From Citrus sinensis (taxonomy: Eukaryota > Streptophyta > Magnoliopsida > Sapindales > Rutaceae): a DNA stretch of 64,000 nucleotides. The stretch is taken from the NCBI RefSeq assembly GCF_022201045.2, contig NC_068556.1, positions 868,001-932,000 of the forward strand. Direction: 5' to 3'. Position numbers and translations under genes: made by a program. Of this stretch, positions 41,016 to 52,977 are shown piece after piece (position 1 is the stretch's first letter; each line of letters opens with the position of its first letter). The notes beneath the pieces are model-generated. The model saw nothing but the letters and a program-made list of their open reading frames with translations. It had not been told where the DNA came from and made no database searches.

Positions 41016-43428
41016 CTAAGCAACTTCTTGATTTTTCTCATTGATGGTGACAAGCTGCAAGCCTTCGTCGTCTGTACTTGTATCTGAGTTTTTTCTTAAA
41101 AGATCCACCGGGATCAATTCATCTGATTGATCAGCCTTAGGTACAAGAAAAATTAATCCTAATGTTGCAAGTCTAAGAACGTTTCTTATCAAAATAACCA
41201 ACCATAAGTTCGTAAAATCAGTCCTTGTGACGTGCAACAAATGAAGAACAATCCCTCCACCCCACTTGGAGGTAAGTGAGCCAATGCTATCGATGCACAT
41301 CAAGAGTGCGAAGAATGTGCCTTCGATGCCTATAGGGCAGAGCCTTGTACTTAGCACAATCATAGGAATCCATCTGATTTTGCTTATGATGTGAGAGACA
41401 CATTGTTCCGTAATAACAAAGAAAGAATCTGGAATACCCAAGGCTAAGTTCCATCGAAGGATGAAAATGAGATCAAGCATTCCGGATATGCCATAGAGGA
41501 GCTGAGCGGAAAAGAGTAGGTTTCTCAATGGATAGTCTTTTAGAGTCTTGTGATAGATTAGAACTCCAATCATGGAAGCCACCGCACCAAGTGCATATAT
41601 CAAACCAACAAACTCCTGTGGCGAAGGAAACATTTGATAAGCCACAGAGTAATGTGAGGGTATTCTAATTGATTCCCAGCAGCTAGTTAATCAAACTGCA
41701 TTAACATTGGCATGCAAACTGTATATAGGTTGAAAGATAGTATGAAACCTGAGAGAATGCAGGACCGGCTTTAGGATCTGTGTACCAATAAAACTGCCCC
41801 TCATGAGTACTAATACTAACTGCCAAAGATAGATACATGTATAGTGATGGCTTCCACACTTGAGGGCAATTCATTGACTTGTACATGCCCTTTGTTGTAA
41901 ATTCTACATTTTCCATTACCTGCTGATAGTACATATTGTTATGCCAAACAGAAAATTGGAAGAAAAAATAAAGGTATAAACATATGTCAAGGCTAAACTA
42001 CTACAAAATTGTCAAAATTTAGAACTATCAACTTTCAAACTGGCAGCTTGTGAGCTAACACACCAAAATATACATTCTAGCTGATCTAAAGGAAGCAATA
42101 CCATAGCAAAAAATTTCAATTTGATTTTTGTAAGTTTGCGGTCATGAAAAAGAGATAAAGTACGCTGAGTTATTAACTAGACCGGCGTCATCCAATTAGT
42201 CAGTTTAGTTAGCTTTCTTAACTGTTTAGCTGCTGTCTAGGACAGATGGTAACCCACAAGCATTATTTCTTAATATGAATTGTGGAATCTTCAAGGATAG
42301 AAAATGACCAAAGTCAGTCTTGGAACAGTTTAAGATTTTTCGTGTAAAAGAAGGAATCACACAGATTAGTTGACGCAGATGGCAGCACCTCAGACCGATT
42401 TGAAAATCCATCATATCATTTTACCATTAAGTTTGAAGTTGTAAATGTATGTATACAGATGTTATGGCATGCAGATGCAGAGCACTGTTTAAGATTGCTT
42501 GAAACAGAAATGTAAAGTAATATCTAATGGAAAATGGAAAAATCTAACCTTCTTCTTCTCAGAGCGGATATTAGCAGATCTTGTTTCGTAAATTACGAAA
42601 CCTAACACTATCAGTAAAACAGGAGGGATTGCCAAGACACCCAATGCTCCCTATGATTAAAAAGATTGAAGAACAGGACTGTTACTCTTGCTTTTCTTCA
42701 TCACATTGCAAATTAAACAGGCATTCTTTAATATCCAAATAAAATGCAAAAGAAAAACAACTGACCTGAGGTCCCAGATGATTAACAGAAAAACCACTGA
42801 CAGCGTACCCAATCAAAGAACCGGCAGCGGAGCAAAACCCACAAAGACTCTGCATATCCGGTGCCAATGCCCGTATCTCAATACTATTTCTTGCAATACA
42901 AGCATCAATTACCACATCTGCAATTGCAATCCCAGCTGAGATTCCAACTGAACAAGCCAATGCAATTGCAATAGGCAACTTTCCAAGGAGCGAAAACATC
43001 AATGCAGAGACACAACCAGCAACACCAGCAATCACGAAATACGGCCTTCTGTGATACCCTTTGATCGGAAAAGCATCAGTGAAAAGACCCCAAATAGGTT
43101 TCATTACCGACGGTAAGTAACATAAACCTATATAGATTTGCACCACTGATGGCTGGACTTTTTGGACATCTTTCCAGTAGTAATCAGTTACCACTTTGGA
43201 GAAAGATCCTGAGAAGCCTTGGCTAAGGCCATAAACAAGTATTATGCCAAAGATGAAGGTTGAGTTTAGCTGGGAAGATAGCATTTGTAACCATTGAAAA
43301 GGTTCAAGAAAGACTGATAAAAGCTTCGTTCTTTTGGCGGTTACTTGCAGGTCATGGTCATTTTGTTTCAAAGATGATATGCTGGGAGGTTTCTCAACGA
43401 TGAGTTCTTGATTTTCAAGGGACTCCAT
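41016..43428 (-). CDS. Folate-biopterin transporter family protein (FBT copy C)
   Basis: Four exons on the minus strand: 42766-43428, 42549-42650, 41749-41919, 41016-41615, giving 511 aa. The architecture is as in copy [108 protein letters not shown] and [19 protein letters not shown]. It lies head-to-tail with copy B about 0.54 kb apart, and exons 2 and 3 are the same length in both (102 and 171 nt). This points to a tandem duplication. Most differences fall in the N-terminal tail (about 15 residues longer here) and the C-terminal tail, while membrane segments are strongly conserved. It looks intact and functional. Confidence 0.93.
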
Positions 43429-44526
43429 GCTTGATCTTGAAACTCTTGAAGCTTATGATAACATGGTTATGGTAATGGTGGTAGTGGGAATGAAAGACCC
43501 GAGTCATGAATTCGAGATCTTGAAGTAGGATCCCTTTGCCTTTGCCTTTGCCTCTCCAAAGAGTTGACTTCATTGCAAGACCAGTTGTTGTTAATTAATT
43601 CTTATTTTCTTGTAAGACGTAAAATGACTCAAACAGTGAGGCAATGGATGTTGAATTCGTCCCATCTGGCCCATGTGCCCAAAATTTTGACTATTTTTCT
43701 CTGAAGACCAGAGGATCATCTTCCTATCAAAGATGAAATTGTCAGGTCTATAATCAAATCTTTATCTTGCTTCAATAACAGGTGCCATTCGCTTGTTTTC
43801 AGTATGCTAGTTTTGATTTTAGCTTGATTTTGTTTAAAGGTGGTCCGTTAGGAAAGAGCATCACTTTTGCTTGTTTTCAGTATAATAGTTGTGATTTTAC
43901 CTTGATTGTATTTAACAGAGGTCCAGTCCATTAAGAAAGAGCGTTATTTAAGAAACTGAAACCAAGAAAACGTTTATGGATTCGCCTGACAAATTGGAAC
44001 AAACGTGATACAACTTGTTACTTTTTTAGTATCATTTTCGGTTTCCTAGAGGTGGCCTTTGCTTTACAAATTACAATATTAGATAAAGAATCTTAACGCA
44101 TGGTCAGTGGTTTGATGATGAAGCAAATTGTGTTTCAAAAACTAAAAGAAGACAAAAAGAATCCACACGCCTGCATACCTTATGCCGGAAAATTTGCCCT
44201 TTTGGGGTGAGCACTTGTGGCGATATCCTCCGACTTTATTTGATACATAATTTAACTAGTTATAATGTTATATTGTGTTTAATATAATATAACATTAAAT
44301 TATAAATAATTTTATATTGTGTTTGGTATGTTATTGGATTAGATAATCACTATTTAGTTTTAATTCTCTTTTTCCATGCCCTATGTTAAGATAAATATTT
44401 TATTACTCTTATGCCAAAGGTCTCCTCAGGATAAATTTTTTCACTATTCACTATACTAATTGGTGAGCCCATAAGTATTTATCTTAATCCCAATTTTACT
44501 ATCAAATACAGTGTTAATTTGATTTT
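43429..44526. other. FBT-C promoter and spacer
   Basis: This is the upstream region of FBT copy C. Two similar phrases (CTTGTTTTCAGTAT near 43793 and 43869, each followed by a GATTTTA...TTGATT stretch and GGTCCGT/GGTCCAGT) form an imperfect tandem repeat of about 76 bp. The rest is AT-rich up to the Mutator-like element. Confidence 0.5.
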
Positions 44527-45311
44527 GAGTGGGACTATTGGCACCCCTTTAAATATCTCTCAACACCTCTTTTCTTTATTAACCCCATTAAAATATTTTA
44601 AAATATTATAAAATTCTTTTAACACCTCTTTAATGATAAAAATACCCTTAATTTAAATTTATTAGTATAAACCCCATTGTTTAATTTTTGATCCCTTGAT
44701 TGTGGATAAATTTAATTTTTGATCCCTTGTTTAATTTATTAGTATAAAATTGTCTAATATTGTCATTGACTAGCTAGATCAATTATTTCTTGTATGGTAA
44801 CTTCAAACACCAAATCCTTAAAAGCACTTATATTAGTTTCGTATGATGTTGCCCAGCCTTCTGCACATGGTTTATGATACTTGATCCAACCATTCGCAAT
44901 AGGAGGAATAGGTGAAGCTGGAAGCATGAACACCTGCAGAAAAAAGCCATAGAAAAATTAGTCCAATAATAAAGATATTGTAGCATAATTTGAATTTCCA
45001 AAGTTTTACATGCCTCTATGAAATGACTTCTATTATCAAATATAATAGCAGTGATTTTATGTGAAGAGCATGATAATGGAACAAATCTAAGAGGAATGAA
45101 TGATTTTATGTCAATGATAAATTGATAATAGCAATGATTCTATTAACAAATCTAATAGCAATAAGGAATTTTTAAGGAGAAAAAATTATTTGATTTTGGG
45201 TGGGGGTTTAATTCGAAATTGTCTTATTATGTAATTTTAATAAAAGTTAAAATTATAAAATAATTAAAAGGGTGTTAAGGGGTATTTAGAGGGGTGTCAA
45301 TAGTCTCACTG
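44527..45311. mobile_element. Mutator-like non-autonomous element (Pack-MULE-like)
   Basis: A 785-bp element with imperfect terminal inverted repeats of about 45 bp (left GAGTGGGACTATTGGCACCC, right end reverse-complemented CAGTGAGACTATTGACACCC). It is flanked by an identical 9-bp direct repeat TTTGATTTT at 44518-44526 and 45312-45320. A 9-bp target duplication with long terminal repeats is the mark of the Mutator superfamily. The inside has no transposase. It contains a stretch less AT-rich than its surroundings (about 44763-45070) with an acceptor-like TTTTTTCTGCAG and open frames on the minus strand, suggesting captured gene DNA. Confidence 0.85.
44763..44933 (-). pseudogene. Possible captured exon inside the Mutator-like element
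   Basis: On the minus strand a 56-codon open stretch follows a good acceptor (TTTTTTCTGCAG) and ends at TGA. It reads FMLPASPIPPIANGWIKYHK and later YETNISAFKDLVFEV. I do not recognise the family. A second short open piece with a possible donor lies upstream at about 45009-45068 (IIFDNRSHFIEA). Codon use and base composition differ from the AT-rich ends of the element. It may be a gene fragment picked up by the element. It is too short to name. Confidence 0.35.
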
Positions 45312-45320
45312 TTTGATTTT

Positions 45321-46060
45321 TATATTAAAGAAACTCAACCCTGACATATTTAACTGTCGCCAAATAGTATCTCGGCCAGGAGGACTCAGTACTCACCATT
45401 TGGACTGAAAGCCCAATTACCTTTACTTAACAATCTTAGACCTTCTTCTGAAAAAATAAATAAAAAGAATTGATAAGATGAAGAAATAAATTCCAATTGT
45501 GTATTTACCACTCTTATGTTTCCAAATAAACCGAAATCATTAGCGGAAGGAAGTTATTTGTGCATTCCTAAAACACTAAGAATTTACAAGTGCATTAGGA
45601 CAACTTTTAAAAATTGGGTATTCTTTTCCCTAAAATGTTATCACAGAAAGAAGGGTCAATGGCTTACAATTCTCTGCAGCAGTTCAGCACGACCTCACAG
45701 AATTTAATTTATAAATTAAAAAAAAAAGGTCACGAGGGTGGAATGCAAATTATTAAAATACTGCCATTCAAAGGACAGGTATGCACGCCGGGGAAAATGC
45801 TTCAATGCAACACCATGGAAGGGCAGACACCACGTTCTATATTGATAAACTTTGTGATGAGCAGTGAAGAGAAGATATTGATCGGCAACGAAATTAGTAC
45901 AAATCTTTAAATATTAGGATATAAAAAACCTATAACATTTCAGGGGAGGCAGGGAAAAATTCATCTATGTGATGCCCGATTCAGAAATATACATATACAT
46001 ATATTCAGTTTCTATCTCGTCGATACATCTGAGACATGGCCAAGCAGCTCAAGTCAAGAT
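45321..46060. other. GPX 3' flank and spacer
   Basis: No gene recognised. The 98-codon frame at 45614-45910 has no family signature. The last part is probably the 3' UTR of the glutathione peroxidase gene, which reads leftwards. Confidence 0.5.
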
Positions 46061-48551
46061 TCATGCCACAACAAGCTTCTGGATGTCCTTCTGTAGAAAA
46101 TAAACAGGAAAATTGTTTATCAGTGAATAGCAACAGCCAAGAGAGCTAGATACTCTTTCATGTCTATGACAGTACACATCTAGTGTACCCAGCAGGTGTG
46201 TCCATGAATAATTTAAAGAATTTCAGCATCTCGAAAGTAGAAAATGTACCTCAATTTGGAAAGGCGAGGTAGTTGGTGGATATCTCTCGATGACTTTACC
46301 ATTTTTGTCCACTAAGAACTTCTCAAAGTTCCACTTGACAAGGTCGCCTAAAAATCCCCCAGCACTTGACTTCAAAAACTGGTAAACTGGAGCTGTGTTT
46401 GGTCCATTTACATCAACCTGTCAAGTAAAACCTTAGCCAGTGAATCATTTTCGCCCTTCCACATGAATTATAAGCATGAGAAAATAAGTTTGACTTACCT
46501 TGTCAAATATGGGAAATTCTGCCTTAAACCTAGTACAAGCGAATTCCTTGATCTCAGGGTTTGATCCAGGCTCTTGCCCACCAAATTGATTGCAAGGGAA
46601 AGCTAGAATCTCAAATCCTGCAAGGAAGTTAATGTCCATATCAACTCAAGTCATCCAAGGAAAACATAATGTTACCTCTGATTGAAGAAAAATCGCAATA
46701 GCTAAGTGAAACTAAAGGTGAATCTGAGGGCAACAAGATCATAGCCAAATGAGAAAGAACAAAAAAACTCGTGCAGTCACAAATCGGCAAAGGGATAATA
46801 CATGAAGTGGAAATGTCTCCATGTTTACAATTAGACTACCACAATACTAAAAGTAATGGTGACTTCCAGCAGTTCCAAATTTTTATGGATTTTAGAGGCA
46901 TTGATTTGTACTTGGAATAAAAGCATTAACATAAACGTAATAACACTATAAAATCAGGATTGCAATGATTCTCTGGAAAGCAAGTACTGGTTACAAGTTC
47001 CAGTACAAATCCTGAATTCATGAACACCACTAGCTTTCTCAATAAAATCATTCAATATCCATGGATAGTCTTGCACGAATTGCTGTGTGACAAGTTCAAT
47101 TACGTATGTTTTTTTTTTTTTTTGGGGGGGGGGGGGGGGCCCGGGGGGGAGGGGGGGTGCAAATGGGCAATCAATCTTCAAAGTGATTCCATTTAGGAAG
47201 CTGATTCCCGAGTCATTAAACATATACATAAAGCAAAAGATAAGGTAATTGAATGCTATAGAAATTTAATTCATAACAAGTACCAAAAGAAAAAGACAGT
47301 TCTTTCCACTAAAATTTGGCCCACCTTGAGTCTTGTACTTCTCATATAAGTGAGAGAGCTCCGAGTAATTAGATGGTGTCAAGCCACTAAGATTCAAAGC
47401 AAAATCCTCAAATCAGACCTCAATTATTAAACATCAAACAAGCAAAACCTCATCCAGAAAAATGACATCTTCAAACAAGATAATCAAAAGAGAAAGTACC
47501 ATCTTGAAGCGACATTCACAATCAACAGAACTTTGCCCTTAAACTTGCTAAGAGGAACATCTTTACCATCAATATCCTGCATCAGAAGAGAAATAAAACC
47601 ATGCTCAACACAAATATTTCTTACCAATTTGAGCAATATAATAACAAGCAGAAATTATTTTCACTCAAGTAGCGTATGACACAATCCGGTTGATTTATTT
47701 CACAAATCCACACCAGTATTCAATATTCATAAACTAATACATACTTCAATACAATAAAAAAAAAAAAAAAAAAAAAAAAAAGTTAAGCAAAACAGAGAAA
47801 AACTTTAGCTTGAGCAATTCAGCCCCAAGCTCCGGTATCTTTCTTTCCTTTTTCCTCCACGATAGCAACTAAGTTGAAGCCTAAGTAATGCCAGCACGCA
47901 AACAGCCAAACACATAGAGCATACAGCAGATTGAGTTGCTATGATAATTTAGAATTAGACAAGCTTAAATACTATTGTCTGGATCCTTCAAGCTTACGCT
48001 TTTGGGTCAAGTCAAGCAACTTCTCGAACACGGTATCACAGCAAATTTGACCTAAAGGTCTTGTGTTCGAATCCTCCATATACAATTGAATTCACACAAA
48101 GTGAATGTTAAAGAAGTTTAAATAAAATTATTTAGGCCCTTAACTCCAAGCTTAAACTATTAGACCAAACACTTATGGTCATCACGACTACATACTATTA
48201 AGCGAAGAAGCAAATAATAGCAATCAAAGGATTAAAATTTTTAAGTCCACAAGGAGCAAAATAAATTACCTTGACGGTGAAGTCATATAAAGACTTCTCA
48301 GTAGCAGCTGTAGCGTGAACACCAAAGGAACGACGTTTCACGAAAAACCCAGGCAAATTTGAAGATTGGGAAAACAGCCCATGTTGAAGAAAGCCTGGTT
48401 TAGCGGACCCAATTGATGATTTGATTGAATTAGTAGGAGTCCATGAAGCCGCCATTGATGAAGCCCATGCAGCAGGGCATGTTTTGATTTGTGTGAAATG
48501 CCGTAAAGGTGAGGAGAAAGCTGCAGAGAAAGGCATCGAATAAGAAGCCAT
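46061..48551 (-). CDS. GPX1: Phospholipid-hydroperoxide glutathione peroxidase, chloroplastic
   Basis: Six exons on the minus strand: 48270-48551, 47500-47576, 47325-47386, 46499-46617, 46250-46417, 46061-46090, giving 245 aa. Residues 1 to about 78 are a Ser-rich, acid-poor plastid transit peptide ([12 protein letters not shown] to [10 protein letters not shown]). The mature part reads [83 protein letters not shown] and [14 protein letters not shown]. The catalytic set Cys (NVASRC), Gln (FPCNQFGGQ) and Trp (VKWNF) is present. It uses Cys, not selenocysteine, as in other plant enzymes, which draw electrons mainly from thioredoxin. It reduces lipid peroxides in the plastid. The catalytic Cys codon is split by intron 2 (TG/T). 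An upstream in-frame ATG at 48575 would add eight residues. Confidence 0.94.
47109..47157. repeat. Poly(T)-poly(G) tract in GPX intron 3
   Basis: About fifteen T, sixteen G, CCC, then two further G runs of seven separated by one A. On the GPX sense strand this is a C-rich tract ending in poly(A). It is strongly able to form a G-quadruplex on the plus strand. Confidence 0.9.
47975..48190. repeat. Dispersed repeat with tRNA-type B-box in GPX intron 1
   Basis: The segment begins near CAAGCTTACGCTTTTGGGTC, passes GGTATCACAGC and contains GTTCGAATCC (48065-48074), which matches the RNA polymerase III B-box of tRNA genes and SINEs. It ends near AAGCTTAAACTATTAGACC. This wording is common in dispersed plant repeats. 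No clear A-box or target duplication was found, so a SINE call is tentative. Confidence 0.35.
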
Positions 48552-48612
48552 TGAGATGGAATTTAAGTGAATCAATCGTTGTAGTAACAGAGAGTTGTGT
48601 TGTGTACTTCGT

Positions 48613-48623
48613 GTTATATAAAT
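48613..48623 (-). promoter_or_regulatory. GPX TATA box
   Basis: On the minus strand this reads ATTTATATAAC, about 65 bases upstream of the start codon chosen at 48551. If it is used, transcription starts near 48585, close to the alternative upstream ATG, which would favour the 48551 start. Confidence 0.5.
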
Positions 48624-48703
48624 GTAAGAGCAAGCGTGTGAATGGTTGAATGTGCGTGTAAAATGCCAGGGAGCTTTTTGGTTTGAAGTGGATGAAGATG
48701 TTA

Positions 48704-48709
48704 CACGTG
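48704..48709. promoter_or_regulatory. G-box (CACGTG) in GPX promoter
   Basis: The core is in the context TTACACGTGGTC, about 155 bases upstream of the GPX start codon and about 85 bases upstream of the TATA box. It fits an ABA or light-responsive element (ABRE/G-box) by sequence only. Confidence 0.45.
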
Positions 48710-50489
48710 GTCTTCTTTTCTGCCCCTATTTTACATAATAGTTACCTAAAAATAGTAAACTGTATTTTCTTGTTAATTACTTGAGCGAGAGAAAATGAAA
48801 CTAAATGGGTAATTAATTTTGTGAAATGATGATATGATCAGCCATCCATTCGGACAAATCTCGAAGGTTATGTACCTATGTGTCTTCTTTTTTTTTTATA
48901 GTTTTAATTGTGACTGAATATCCAATTCTTATTTGTATTTTATTTTAGAAATAAAATCACTCATTTGGCATTGACTTGACCCAAAAGCGTAAGCATCCCA
49001 TTTGGCATTGGGCTATTCTAATTTTTAAGCCTAACTTCTATGAAAAAAAATAAAATTATAACATAAAAATTAATAATATATAATAAATATAATTTTTAAA
49101 TAATAATTTTGATAAGAATAACAAATTTATTAGGAATTTTTAGTGTTGATTAAACTAATTTTAACTTTTAATAATAACTTTTAACCTACGGCTATGAACT
49201 ATCTAATCTCAATACAAACAAGTTCTAAATGGTGTTGATTACAATCTCATTTGATTCCATATTAAATTATTGGATAGATTTTGATAATTATATCTACAAA
49301 TATCATCAAATTTTATCCACTAACCAATGATTTATTAAATATTATAATCACAATCTTTTTTTTTTGCGGCAACTAAGGTTGGCAATGGGACGAGATTTGC
49401 CAATCACATTCTTATCTCATAAATGCAAATATGACAAAAAAGTGTCTCATTGCCGTCCCTTTACTTTGGAGGGGGGATTTATCTTAGTCCCGTCCCATTA
49501 AATATCTTGTTTCATCTCATTATCCTGAACAGTATGATCATCATAATTCAATATAACAAAAATCTTAAATAAATATAAAGTTAAATTATCAAATAATAAT
49601 TTTATTTTGACTACATGCATGTTCGAATATAATTTTATACTAACATTTTTTTATTGCCTATTTGTTTCCGTTGCACATTAAAATTAATACTTATGCTTCA
49701 AAAAATATAGATTTGGACAATAATCAACTTCAGTCATGTTAAAATATCCAATAATTTAATAATATAATAATAAATTAAACCAACATCGAGTCCATGGACA
49801 GTTTTTCAAAGTACTCATAAATATTATTTATGTCACACATGAATGCGGTAATAAATTAAATAAAAATCACTTTAATATTAAAAATAATAACGTTCAACGT
49901 TGCAATAAAAGGATTAAATAAGCATTTTTTAAATTGGGTTATACGATAAGATCTTTCAATAGAAAATTAATTGGGACCAATTGATTTTATATTATAACGA
50001 GACTCTAGTTTAACAGGGCTTAGTTCAAAAATTATTAATATTACTTTAACCTGGTTATTATAGTGTAAATAATATAGATATGAATATAATTAAATTCCTC
50101 TATAATTAATAATTAATTAATAGAGTACGTCAATTTCATGAACATCTAAACATACTTGAGAAGCTATAAATATTTTAACTTCAATAATAAAATGTTCATA
50201 CTAATGAGTTATTATGTACTCGTCAATTCAACGATGTGGTAACAACTTTATAAAATAACTTATTATCATAAACAACTTTAAAAATATTTTTTTACATGTT
50301 AAACTTTTAATGTAACATGCATATTTTTGAAATATACAAATAATTCTTATTATGTGGAGACGAGTTAATTTAAGATGAGATCTAAAAAATACTTGTAACT
50401 TATTAAAATTGTAAAATTTATTCTTATTTATAGTTAACCTATATTTGGACTAAATTTTTTTATGATTGTGTAGAAATTATTCCTATAAA

Positions 50490-51060
50490 TAATATTAAGG
50501 GTGTTCAATGGTTCAAATTCATTGGATTTGTCAATCCAAATTCAGTCCATCGTATATTGGATTTTATATTTTAGATCCAATCTAATCTAATTACTATATA
50601 AGCTCCGATATAATCTAAACAATAAAGAATCAAATCCAATTGAATCTGATCTTATTAATATAATTAAAATAAAAGTCATCAATTGCTATCTAGATTTTAA
50701 TTACTAACAATTAAAAAAAATAACTCCTTTAATATTTCATTATTCGTATTTTTTATTATCATATGATTAAAAAAACTATCGAAATTTGAATATTGAAAGC
50801 AAACAATGGTTGTTGCTCGTAATTTATATTTTGTATTATTATTGTATGTCTATAGTTATATGAAATTAGTTTTTTTTTTCGGATAATCAAATTTTATCTT
50901 CTAGCAAGTTAAACATAAGAGTGACATTTAGTTTTTTGTTTAAATAAATAAATAAAATAAAATAAATTGATTGGATTGGTTAATATTGGATATGAACGCA
51001 TAGATCTATAAATCAATCCAATAACAATATAACATCCGATTTTCCATTAAGTAATGATAT
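50490..51060. mobile_element. Possible degenerate hAT-like MITE
   Basis: The left edge reads AAGGGTGTTCAATGGTTC, typical of hAT-type plant MITEs. Inside are repeated and inverted GGATTGG/CCAATCC and AATCCAAT phrases (50530-50650 and 50968-51045). The right terminus and target duplication are not recognisable, so the boundaries are rough. Confidence 0.35.
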
Positions 51061-51681
51061 TTAAACCACTTTATTTATCTCACTAACTCTCATTTTTCGG
51101 TCAACAATATTTATTTTCAAAGTTACAATTATTGAAAAAAAAAAGTTAATGCCTTTTATTTTCTCTCTCATATTCTCTCTCTGAATCATCATCAACACCC
51201 CACCACACATTTTCGGATCAGAATTCTCTCATGATTTAATCATGTTCTGAGCAAATAACTTAATTGCTGATTAATTATTAATAAATAAACAAATAAAAGA
51301 AGTTAAATCTGACTTATATATTACCACTAAAAAACACATAATAGAAAATATTTAAAAGATCAGTAAAGCTGAGAATATCTCATTCCCACATTTTCACCAC
51401 AAAATTCAACATTACGATAACCGCTGCCACTTATATTCATCCATCCATCACCACTTGCTGCATGTAATGAGTTTTTGTTTTTGAGTTTTGTTCAAATTTG
51501 TAACAAATGGTGAGTTTTCTTATTATTAATTAGAATTATTTTGAATTTGTGTAATAAAAAAATCAAACAAGTTATATTTTCAATACAAGAAAAAGAAAAA
51601 CCTCATGATTGTAATAACAAATCGAATCACTTTCAATATATAATAAAGCGTGAGTGAAAATTGATAATAAGAGAGAGAGAA

Positions 51682-51696
51682 GGGGGGGGGGGGGGG
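51682..51696. repeat. Poly(G) run after a GA tract
   Basis: Fifteen G directly after GAGAGAGAGAA in intergenic DNA. It is the only one of the four long G/C runs here that is not in an intron. Confidence 0.9.
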
Positions 51697-52977
51697 AAGA
51701 AAAAAATTACATTATTTATGCAATGCAATCGAATCAAAAGATCAATCCAAAAAAATGGACTGGTTTGGACTGGATCGATAAATTTCATTGCATCAGATTC
51801 AAGTCGAGTTGAACTTGGAAAAATTCGGAAAATTTATAAAAATAATCATAATATTTTTATATTTTTTAATTTTAACCCCTCAAACTTTTTTTTATCAGAA
51901 CTAGCCAAATACTGAACTTTTGGACCAAATTATCCTCGTCACTTTCATCAAATTTTCAAACAATGTCACTCTTACAATATTTAACACTCTCAACACGCTC
52001 AACAAACCTCAATACTTTCGATAAATCTCAATATTCTCAACACTCTCAGCATAACAAAAGTATAAAATTATCAATTGGAGAGCATTCTAAATGTTATTTT
52101 ATGTTTTTGCACAAATATGAATTTTTAATGTATTAAGTCTATGATTTAAGTTTAAAATTAATGTAGATTTTGTTTTAAATGTTGTTATTTTTTATTCATA
52201 AAGAAATTTAATTTGTTAAAGTAGTTAGATTTGGGTTAAGAAATAAAAAAAATCGTTAAAAAAAAATTGAAGTTCGAGTTAGAAACGAAACCCAAATTAT
52301 ATGCGACATGTTGAATTATGTGCGACAGAATGCGTGGTATTTATGTGCGGCAGCACCTAAATTTAAAACTCGGATAACTATTAAATGAAATAAAAAAAAA
52401 ATGGACCCATTTAAAGTTTATGAAAATTCTCCAAAGAACTCAAATTGCATGATTTCAGTTCAAGGCCGATAAATTATAAAAGTGCACAACAAGAACATAT
52501 TGCACAAGCACCAATGAATTGGAGGATCTTAAAGATAGATGAATAAAAATGAATCATGCATGTATGTTGATGATTTAATCAAGATGAATGAAGACGGCAG
52601 CTAATCACGAATGGCGACATGACGAGTTGACGATGATGACGACAAATTGACGATGGTGAATTGGGGCTTTGCTGGATGAAGAATATTGAAGATTGAAGAA
52701 GGTGAGGGGAAAGGAGAAACGGCAGCCGCAATCTGCGTGTTCAAGTTTCAGATATCAGCCATCATTTTAAAATCTTGACACCGTTAAAAGATTGCTGAGA
52801 TTACAAGAATAATTGATAAAATTTAACGTGAAGTTATTTTTTCCTATTTTCTTGGTTCTTTTACAGTTTTTTATTTTTTTTCCTAGACATTTAATTTACG
52901 AGCCTTTTTTATTTTAGTTATTAAAATTTTATGATACTGAAATATTCGCTGATTATAAATTTTTCATGTAACCATAA

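Noticed and set aside
45614-45910. 98-codon open frame left of GPX
   Set aside because: Low-complexity lysine-rich start and no known motif. It lies opposite the GPX 3' flank.
48065-48074. Possible tRNA gene suggested by GTTCGAATCC
   Set aside because: No cloverleaf partner arms, A-box or anticodon arm around it. Kept only as a dispersed-repeat hint.
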